13,548 nt of DNA from CAZJHX01 sp964545715 (GTDB lineage Bacteria; Myxococcota_A; UBA9042; GCA-2863065): positions 1-13,548 of the forward strand of contig CAZJHX010000224.1 in the NCBI GenBank assembly GCA_964545715.1. The letters run 5' to 3'. Below are positions 1-6,495 of the stretch, piece by piece. Position 1 is the first letter of the stretch. Each line of letters starts with the position of its first letter. The position numbers were made by a program, and so were the translations under genes. The notes under the pieces were generated by a model, which was given only the letters and a program-made list of their open reading frames with translations, did not search any database and was not told the DNA's origin.

Positions 1-1
1 G

Positions 2-1798
2 GCCTGGAGGGTTGGGGGTGGCGCCCCCCCCCCGGGGCCCCGCCCCCCGCCCCCCCCGGCCGCCGCCGCCCCCACCGACACAGCCGCCCCCGCGGACGCG
101 ACCGAAGATGTGCCGGCGCCGCCGGCTGACCTCGATCAGCCCACCGACGAGGGACCGCAGCCCACCGACGAGGGACCACAACCCGCTGACGAAGGCCCCC
201 CGCCCGTGGACGAGGGCCCACCGCCGCCGGATGACGGACCGCCCCCCGCTGACGAAGGCACGCCCCCCACAGACACCGGCCCGCCACCCCCCGACGAGGA
301 GGGCGACACCATCGGCGACGACGTGGACAACTGCCCGGACATCTACAACAAAGACCAGTCCGACATCGACGGCGACGGCAAGGGCGATCTCTGCGACGAC
401 GACACCGACAACGACGGGCTCAGCGACGAGGAGGAGCTGACGTTCGGCTCGGACTGCTCATTGACCGATCCCAAGTCCGCCGACACGGACGGCGACAGCA
501 TCGCCGACATCGACGACGCCTATCCCAAGGATCCGTTCCCCGCGTTCATCACGCTGGAGAACGGCTCGGGCAGCATCTCGGTGATCCTCAGCGCGGGCGG
601 CGGCGACTTCGGTGAGCCGTTCAACGTCGGCAAGCCACTCGGCCACGTCTGCGCGGCGGCTGACAAGAACTGCAATCCAGGCTGTGCGGCGGGCGAGCTC
701 TGCTCGGACGGCGCATGCGTCACAGAAGAGCCCGACAAGTGTGATCCCGGCTGCGCCGACGGCATGAGCTGCCGCCACCTGCTGTATCGCGGGATCAGCA
801 TCGCGGACTTCGACGCTGACGGAAAGATGGACTTCATCGCCCACTCCTGGCCCGCCCACGCCGACGGCACCCATGAGCTGTGGTTCTTCAGGCGTCTGGC
901 CAAAGAGGGCGACTTTCCACAGCAGCTGCTGGGGACCGTCGAGTCGTTCGTGCAGGGCCCGGTCGCGGACATCAACGGCGATTTCTACTTTGATATCGTC
1001 CACATGCAGACCATCAAGATACCCAAGGGCGGTCCCGGCAAAGAGAACTTCATCGGCGACGTCCTGGGTACCAGCTACCTGGGCAACGGCATCGATGACG
1101 GCACGCCCTGCGCGGTCGGCGCCACGGCTGAGGACGGCTGCGCGTTTGTGCGCGTGGACGACTCGCTGGATCTGGAGTCAGAGGTCTTTGACCAGTGGGG
1201 CAACCCGCGGGCGCGCGAGGCCCAGGACCTCAACGGCGACGAGCTCAACGACCTGGTGGTGGGCACATATCCCAATGGCGGCAACTCGGTCACCACGGTC
1301 TATATGCTGCCCAGCAACGGCGACGGCACGTTTGGGACGCCGGAGATCCTGTTCAAACACAATCTGTCCAAGAGTCAGTCGCCGACCAACTCCATGGTCT
1401 TTGCCGACTTCGACGGCGACACCCAGGGCGACGTGCTGATGGGGCTGGACGACGATGGCGACGCCGGCGCAGCCTGGCTCTATCTGGGCGCGGGCGGCGG
1501 CAAGTTCAGCGGCAGCAGCACCAAGGTCATCGACATCAACCCGGGCTGCGACTCCGGGTGCGCCGACAAGGTGGGCGTCACCGGCAACGCCAAGGGCTTT
1601 GACTTCAACTTCGACGGCGCGATGGACGTCATCCTGGGCTTCAACTACGTGCAGGTGTGGGCGCCGCCCAGCAAGATCGTCATCTTCTTTGGCGAGGGCG
1701 ACGGTACGTTCAAGCCCGAAAAGCAGGTGGGTCCGGACTTGAGCTCCAGCGCCCGCTTCCAGGCGCCCCAGCGTCTGTGTCCCTGGTACAAACCGTAG
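2..1798 (+). CDS. FG-GAP/VCBS and thrombospondin-type-3-like surface protein, 5' partial
   Basis: The frame is open from base 2. The first candidate start is GTG 110, but the upstream codons (Ala/Pro/Thr/Asp-rich) continue the same composition, so the true start and any signal peptide lie off the window. Numbering from GTG 110: residues 11-66 are seven-residue Pro/Asp/Glu/Gly repeats; 71-140 are Asp-rich calcium-binding repeats (DxDxDG type, with paired Cys) like thrombospondin type 3; 181-221 are Cys-rich; from 229 on there are five FG-GAP/VCBS-like blades (IADFDADGKMDF, VADINGDFYFD, AQDLNGDELNDL, FADFDGDTQGDV, FDFNFDGAMDV). The family forms calcium-dependent beta-propellers on exported proteins, so a surface adhesion or binding role is likely, though no ligand can be named. 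It ends in a tandem TAG TAG only 31 bases before the next start. The last ~20 residues look unlike a propeller, so the C-terminus may be shortened. Confidence 0.8.
   Translation, partial: AWRVGGGAPPPGPRPPPPPAAAAPTDTAAPADATEDVPAPPADLDQPTDEGPQPTDEGPQPADEGPPPVDEGPPPPDDGPPPADEGTPPTDTGPPPPDEEGDTIGDDVDNCPDIYNKDQSDIDGDGKGDLCDDDTDNDGLSDEEELTFGSDCSLTDPKSADTDGDSIADIDDAYPKDPFPAFITLENGSGSISVILSAGGGDFGEPFNVGKPLGHVCAAADKNCNPGCAAGELCSDGACVTEEPDKCDPGCADGMSCRHLLYRGISIADFDADGKMDFIAHSWPAHADGTHELWFFRRLAKEGDFPQQLLGTVESFVQGPVADINGDFYFDIVHMQTIKIPKGGPGKENFIGDVLGTSYLGNGIDDGTPCAVGATAEDGCAFVRVDDSLDLESEVFDQWGNPRAREAQDLNGDELNDLVVGTYPNGGNSVTTVYMLPSNGDGTFGTPEILFKHNLSKSQSPTNSMVFADFDGDTQGDVLMGLDDDGDAGAAWLYLGAGGGKFSGSSTKVIDINPGCDSGCADKVGVTGNAKGFDFNFDGAMDVILGFNYVQVWAPPSKIVIFFGEGDGTFKPEKQVGPDLSSSARFQAPQRLCPWYKP
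140..307 (+). repeat. 21-bp tandem repeat coding for P-x-D-E-G-P-x linker
   Basis: Eight degenerate 21-base units encode heptads such as PTDEGPQ, PADEGPP and PVDEGPP. This is an acidic, proline-rich stalk near the N-terminal end of the surface protein, probably a flexible spacer between the membrane anchor and the calcium-binding repeats. Confidence 0.8.
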
Positions 1799-1831
1799 TA
1801 GAATCGCGCCTTCAGGCGACGGAGGACTCTC

Positions 1832-3358
1832 ATGAAACGCACACGGTGGGTGGCAGCGCTGGCTGTCGGGTTGTTTTTTTGCGGCTGCGGAGACGACGAC
1901 GAGGCGACCGACACCGGGGCGGCGACGACGGGCGATACGGGCACGACGGACACCGGGAGCACGACCGGCACCGGCGATACCACCGGCACCGGCGACACGA
2001 CCGGCACCGGCGACACAACCGGCACGACGGACACCGGCGCCACGACCGGGACAGAAGACACCGGCGCCGAGACGGGGACGCCTCCAGAGTGTGTGACGGA
2101 CGCGGACTGCAAGACGGTCACACCCGGCCCATGCGAGTCGGTCGCCTGCGACACGGCGGCCGGAGAGTGCAAGGTTACGGCCGCGGAGGACGGCGCGCCG
2201 TGTTCGACCAACAGCGCGTGCATCGAGGCCGAGAGCTGCCAGGGTGGCGAGTGCAAAGGCACCCCGGTCAACTGCGACGACGGCGACGAGTGCACCATGG
2301 ACGACTGCCACCCGGCCGCCGGCTGTCAGAACGCCCAGAAGGACGACTGCTGCACCCCCGCCTGCGCCGACAAGGCGTGTGGTCCCGACGGCTGCGGCGG
2401 ATCCTGTGGGGACTGCGCCGACGGCACGTTCTGCGACGCGGACGGGCTGTGCTGTACGCCGGCGTGCGACGCAAAAGAGTGCGGTCCGGACGGCTGCGGC
2501 GCCTCCTGTGGCCTGTGCGGCGGGGAGCTGGACTGCAACGCGGAGACCGGCAAGTGCGCCTGCGTCCCTGACTGCAACGGCAAGACCTGCGGCGACGACG
2601 GCTGTGAGGGCTCCTGCGGCGACTGCACCGATGACAAGACGTGCAACAGCGAGGGCGCGTGCATCGTGGTGGAGCCCGACTGCACACCCAGCTGCGACGG
2701 CAAGGTCTGCGGCGACGACGGCTGCGGCGGCTCGTGCGGGGAGTGCACGACTGACAACCAGTGCAGCAACGCGGTCTGCGACGGCGGCGTCTGCAAGGAG
2801 GAGCCGGCGCTGGTCGAGTTCTGCGACGACGGGCTGGTGTGCACGCTGGGCGACGTGTGCGTGGCCGGCAAGTGCGAGTCGCTGGTCCCGGTCGTGGACA
2901 AGTTTGAGCCCAACGATGCGTGGGTGGGCTATCACATCACCGACATCACGGACTGCGACGACCAGCTGACCTCGCTGACCGGCACGCTGGTCCCGGCCTC
3001 GGACGAAGACTGGTACTGGTACGAGCTGACCGACACCTTCGGATGCTCGGTGCAGCCGGGCGTGGGCATCGTGCCGGCGCCGGGGACCAACCAGACCGTG
3101 TGCGCCTTCTACTCCTGCAAGAACGGCAACGAGCCGAGCGTCACATGCAGCCCCAGCAGCACGCTGGTGAGCGGCCCGACCACAGGCAGCGTCGGCTGCT
3201 GCAACGGCGAAGAGGGCGATGAGGTCAAGGCGATCATCATGGGCGTCAGCTGCGGGACGTTCAGCCTGGATGACAGCGGCTTCGTGGACATCCTGGTCAA
3301 GGGTCTGGACGACGTCAGCAGCTGCGACGAGTACTCGCTCAGCTGGACCGACAAATAG
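1832..3358 (+). CDS. Cysteine-rich lipoprotein with four 22-aa Cys modules and PPC-like C-terminal domain
   Basis: The start ATG has GGAGG (1821-1825) six bases upstream. Residues 1-19 form a lipoprotein signal with a hydrophobic core ending LFFCGC; Cys19, after Gly, is the likely lipidated residue. Residues 24-84 are a Thr/Asp/Gly linker. Residues 87-350 are Cys-rich, with four copies of CxPxCxxKxCGxDGCxxSCGxC at about 174, 208, 244 and 284, flanked by CDDGxxCTxxxC-type units. I count about 62 Cys in 508 residues. Residues 355-508 resemble a bacterial pre-peptidase C-terminal (PPC) beta-sandwich (FEPND start, DEDWYWYEL core) with a vicinal Cys456-Cys457 pair. No catalytic motif is visible. 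The role is unknown; it is probably a disulfide-stapled envelope lipoprotein. Its C-terminal domain is shared with the metalloprotease at 4204-6486. The 3' end overlaps the end of the convergent hydrolase by 20 bases. Confidence 0.85.
   Translation: MKRTRWVAALAVGLFFCGCGDDDEATDTGAATTGDTGTTDTGSTTGTGDTTGTGDTTGTGDTTGTTDTGATTGTEDTGAETGTPPECVTDADCKTVTPGPCESVACDTAAGECKVTAAEDGAPCSTNSACIEAESCQGGECKGTPVNCDDGDECTMDDCHPAAGCQNAQKDDCCTPACADKACGPDGCGGSCGDCADGTFCDADGLCCTPACDAKECGPDGCGASCGLCGGELDCNAETGKCACVPDCNGKTCGDDGCEGSCGDCTDDKTCNSEGACIVVEPDCTPSCDGKVCGDDGCGGSCGECTTDNQCSNAVCDGGVCKEEPALVEFCDDGLVCTLGDVCVAGKCESLVPVVDKFEPNDAWVGYHITDITDCDDQLTSLTGTLVPASDEDWYWYELTDTFGCSVQPGVGIVPAPGTNQTVCAFYSCKNGNEPSVTCSPSSTLVSGPTTGSVGCCNGEEGDEVKAIIMGVSCGTFSLDDSGFVDILVKGLDDVSSCDEYSLSWTDK
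1961..2026 (+). repeat. 18-bp tandem repeat coding for TTGTGD linker
   Basis: Just under four near-identical 18-base units encode TTGTGD. This is the low-complexity spacer that separates the lipid anchor from the Cys-rich region. Near-identity of the units suggests recent expansion by slippage. Confidence 0.8.
2351..2746 (+). repeat. Four diverged copies of a 22-residue six-cysteine module
   Basis: Residues 174-305 of the lipoprotein hold four units of consensus CxPxCxxKxCGxDGCxxSCGxC, each followed by a variable 11-18 residue connector with two or three more cysteines. The connector variation and silent changes indicate old duplication under selection rather than recent slippage. Confidence 0.75.
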
Positions 3359-4142
3359 CCAAGAGCGCGTCGGCCAGCTCGACGGCGCGCGTCTTTTGGA
3401 TGTTGTGGCCCCCGGTGTCAAAACCCAGGCGCGGCCCATCGGGGCATAGCGCCGTCTGCTCAGCGAAGATCTCCGGCTCGATAAGTCGGTCGTCTTCGGC
3501 CCAGGCCACCAGCGTAGGGACCGTCAGGGTCTGCAGGTTTTCAGCATGCCGGTCGAAGTTCAGAACACCGGCCTGCACAACCGAGCGTACGCGCTGTGCA
3601 TGGGTGAGCGAGGACGGAAAGCCCGCCCTGGTGTAGCCGCGCTTGAGGGCGGGCCCGAACAGCAGGGAGGCGCCGGGGATCCGAAACAGGCGCGACAGGC
3701 TGCGAAGGGAGGACGCGCGTTAGGCGCGGTGGGGACGCTTGCCGGGACCGGCCAGCAACGCGAGCGCCGTCACGCGGTCGGGGTGGCAGCGGGCCAGCTC
3801 GGCGACCAGCGCGGCGCCCATCGAGTGGCCGACGGCGATGACGGACGGGACCTGCAGGGCATCGAGCAGCTCACGCAACACCTCGGCGCGCGCGCCCACG
3901 GAGACGTCGGCGGCGACGTCTCCGGCGGTGTCGCCAAACCCCGGCATGTCGGGCCGAATCAGGCGGCAGCGGTCCGCCAGCGCCCCGGCCAGGTACCGGT
4001 AGTCACGGTGGGTGCCGGGTAGCCCGTGCACTGCCAGCACCGGGGGTCCGGCGCCTTGATCGGCGTAGCTGACCACGCCCCGAGCGACTTCGACGGTGGC
4101 GATGGGCACGTCTGAAGGGGTGACCGACACAGTCCGCCACAA
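3339..4142 (-). pseudogene. Alpha/beta-hydrolase interrupted by one in-frame TAA
   Basis: Two pieces lie in the same frame: codons 1-140 (4142-3723) and codons 142-266 (3719-3342), separated only by TAA at 3722-3720. The first piece has the oxyanion-hole motif HGLPG (about residue 39) and the nucleophile elbow GHSMG (Ser107). The second has the acid loop WAEDDRLIEP (Asp218 probable) and the catalytic-His region GGHN (His246). The sequence across the stop (PHRA-stop-RASSLRSLSRLF, then a helical cap) stays hydrolase-like, and the full length of about 266 aa is normal. The simplest explanation is one recent nonsense mutation (for example from TAC/TAT) or a base-call error. The start is uncertain: TTG 4142 is the longest possible after an upstream TGA; GTG 4130, with GGCGG just upstream, is plausible. 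The substrate cannot be told. Confidence 0.8.
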
Positions 4143-4203
4143 TACCCGACGAGTGGGTGCGTGGTAGGGTCAACGCATCGAAATCGCAAAGTGGGAGCGT
4201 AAT
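4143..4203. promoter_or_regulatory. Divergent intergenic region between hydrolase and M43 lipoprotein
   Basis: These 61 bases must hold the start signals for two divergent genes. GGGAG at 4193-4197 is a clear ribosome binding site six bases before ATG 4204. TAGGGT at 4165-4170 could be a -10 element for the plus-strand gene, but no convincing -35 partner is visible. Confidence 0.35.
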
Positions 4204-6486
4204 ATGCGGTGGCTGCACTGGGTGGCAGCGGGGTTACTGGTCGGCTGTGGCGGTGGGCCCACCGTGGTGGCGCTGGGAGACCAGAGTACGCCGGAGGACG
4301 CCACCACGACGGGGGTCGCGTTCGACACCGACGCCCCGGACGAGACGACCACGCCGCCAACGCCGGGCGACTGCGATCCGGCGTGCACAGACGACCTGGA
4401 GTGCATCGACGGCGAGTGTCTCGGCGAGGATCTGCTGGAGATCGACGAAAGCCAGGCGGAGCTGGCCGAGGAGTGCACCCAGGGCGCGCCCGATTACGGC
4501 TACGACGAAGGCGGCAAGGTGTACGAGATCCCGCTGTGGGTCTGGGTGGAGCTGAAGCAGGACAAGCCGGCGCTGACCCCCGAGCAGGTGGTCGCCGAGG
4601 TCGCGCACGTCAACACCTACTTCGAGAAGGCGGGCATTGAGTTCTATGTGTACCAGCAGAGCACGTTCAAGGATGCCAAGGCGGACAACGTCTACAGCGA
4701 CCACTACCTGTCACTGCTGTTTCACCACAAAGTGAAGGGCGCGTGCGGCAAGGCGTGCCTGGGCCCGTGCTCCAACCCGACCGCGCAGGTCCACGCCGGC
4801 TGCATCCTGGGCACAAAGCCCAACACGACGGTCCACGAGCTGGGCCACGCGCTGGGATTGCGCCACACCCACGGCCCGAACTCGGGGTCTTCGGGCGAGC
4901 CCGTCGAGCCGCTGGATGCCGCGTGTTATTTCACTGAGAAGGATGTGGGCGACCTGCTGTGCGACACCGCGCCGGACCCGGGGAAGGCCTTCTGCAAGCA
5001 GGACGAGACCACGTGCGCGGCCGTGTGCGAGGCCCCGTATGAGGACTACGCCCCGCCCGTCGTGAACCTCATGTCCTACTACATGGACGCGTGCCAGAAC
5101 CCGGTCGCCGGCTTCAGCACCGAGCAGATCCGCACGATGCGCTGCGTCTTTGCCACGGCGATGGAGGCCGAGATGGCCTGCCCGGACGGCAACTGCGGCG
5201 GGTGCGACACGGCGTGCGACGGCGTGGGCTGCGGTTATGTCGACGGCTGCAACTGCGGCGACTGCAGCTCGGACTTCGACTGCGTGGACGGCGCGTGCAC
5301 GGCCAAGCCCTGCAGCGAGCTGTGTCAGGAGGTGGACTGCGGCGACCACAAAGACTGCGACTGCGGAGAGTGCGGCGGCACGCTGACGTGCAGCGCCAAT
5401 AAGTGCATCCCGCCCAGCTGCGTGGACATCTGCGCGGCCAAGCAGTGCGGAACGGAGCAGGGCTGCATCTGTGGAGAGTGCGGCGCCTGCGAGCAGTGCA
5501 CCGAAGGCGTCTGTGCGCCCGCCCCACCGACGTGCGGCGCCAAGACGTGCGGCTTCGACACCTGCGGCAACCCGTGCGGGGCGTGCAAAGCGTGCGAGAC
5601 CTGCAACGACGGCGTCTGCGGGCAGACCGGCCAGTGCTGTGAAAACAAGGACTGCGAAGACGGCAACCTGTGCACGGTGAACTACTGCCAGGGCACGACC
5701 TGCGCCCAGGTAAACGCGGCGGACGGCGTCGCGTGCGGCGGCGACAAGATCTGCAAGCAGGGCGTGTGCAGCGCCGGATGCCTGTGCGACCCCGGGGAGA
5801 CCAGCTGCGACGGCAACATCCTGCAGACGTGCAGCGGCACCTGCCTGAGCTGGGAGAACAGCGCCTGCGACGACAAAAACCCGTGCACCGTGGACTTCTG
5901 CGGCAGCGGCAAATGCGACACGGTCAACGCGGGCAACGGAATCGGCTGCGGCGGCGGCAAGACCTGCCAGGACGGGGCCTGCGTCACCCCAACAGACGAC
6001 TGCGACCCCTTGCCGACCACGGATGGCGACTCCGACTGCCCGTACGACAAGACGGGCAACGGCGCAGAGGCCTCAGCCACCGTCTTCCCCAGCGCCAGCG
6101 ACTCCGACTTCAAGCAGCACACCACGTGTGGCTTCGCGACCCAGCCGCTGGACGTGGACTACCTCAAGATCGCCGTACAGGACACGATTCAGGGCACCTT
6201 CAACCCAACGGTCACGCTGACGCCGCCCAAGGACACGAACCTGGACATCTGCGTGTACTTTGCGCCTGACGACGGCCCCGAGGTCACGGCGTGTACAAAG
6301 GGCAACTTCACCACGCTGAGCGGCCACGGCGCCTGCTGCGGCAGCAATCCGGGCGACGCCAAGGAGCTCATCGAATTCAACGTGCCGCCCAACGGCCTGG
6401 GCAACAGCGGCACGGTCTTCATCCGGGTGGTTTCCGCGGACCTGGCCACGCCGTGTGAGCCGTATACGCTGGACTTCGACTTCTAG
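4204..6486 (+). CDS. M43/pappalysin-like zinc metalloprotease lipoprotein with Cys-rich modules
   Basis: Residues 1-15 form a lipoprotein signal with lipobox LVGC (Cys15). A Thr/Asp/Pro-rich linker and a short Cys unit (CDPACTDDLECIDGEC) precede a catalytic domain at about residues 100-325. That domain has HELGHALGLRH (residues 211-221, the HExxHxxGxxH zinc site with catalytic Glu212) and a downstream Met-turn NLMSYY (Met290). This arrangement is that of metzincins, and the domain best fits peptidase family M43. Residues 326-600 are Cys-rich modules of the same general type as in the lipoprotein at 1832. Residues 600-760 are a C-terminal domain shared with that protein (DVDY, CVYF, CC711-712, terminal CxxYxLxF). 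It probably acts as an outer-membrane-anchored or surface protease; its targets are unknown. All zinc ligands and the Glu are intact. It converges with the selenoprotein gene, with 9 bases between the stops. Confidence 0.88.
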   Translation: MRWLHWVAAGLLVGCGGGPTVVALGDQSTPEDATTTGVAFDTDAPDETTTPPTPGDCDPACTDDLECIDGECLGEDLLEIDESQAELAEECTQGAPDYGYDEGGKVYEIPLWVWVELKQDKPALTPEQVVAEVAHVNTYFEKAGIEFYVYQQSTFKDAKADNVYSDHYLSLLFHHKVKGACGKACLGPCSNPTAQVHAGCILGTKPNTTVHELGHALGLRHTHGPNSGSSGEPVEPLDAACYFTEKDVGDLLCDTAPDPGKAFCKQDETTCAAVCEAPYEDYAPPVVNLMSYYMDACQNPVAGFSTEQIRTMRCVFATAMEAEMACPDGNCGGCDTACDGVGCGYVDGCNCGDCSSDFDCVDGACTAKPCSELCQEVDCGDHKDCDCGECGGTLTCSANKCIPPSCVDICAAKQCGTEQGCICGECGACEQCTEGVCAPAPPTCGAKTCGFDTCGNPCGACKACETCNDGVCGQTGQCCENKDCEDGNLCTVNYCQGTTCAQVNAADGVACGGDKICKQGVCSAGCLCDPGETSCDGNILQTCSGTCLSWENSACDDKNPCTVDFCGSGKCDTVNAGNGIGCGGGKTCQDGACVTPTDDCDPLPTTDGDSDCPYDKTGNGAEASATVFPSASDSDFKQHTTCGFATQPLDVDYLKIAVQDTIQGTFNPTVTLTPPKDTNLDICVYFAPDDGPEVTACTKGNFTTLSGHGACCGSNPGDAKELIEFNVPPNGLGNSGTVFIRVVSADLATPCEPYTLDFDF

Positions 6487-6495
6487 AAGAGCGGG

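Noticed and set aside
1776..1804. Sigma-70-like promoter (TGTGTC, 17 bases, TAGAAT) before the Cys-rich lipoprotein
   Set aside because: The -35 is poor and the -10 overlaps the stop codons of the gene upstream, so it is too weak to annotate.
1178..3439. 753-codon open frame on the minus strand
   Set aside because: It is antisense to two well-supported plus-strand genes, its product is Ala/Val/Arg/His/Asp-rich with no domain, and it follows from GC-rich codon use and Cys/Asp-rich sense codons.
3720..3722. Recoded stop in the hydrolase
   Set aside because: The codon is TAA, which neither selenocysteine (TGA) nor pyrrolysine (TAG) uses, and the position is not a catalytic residue.
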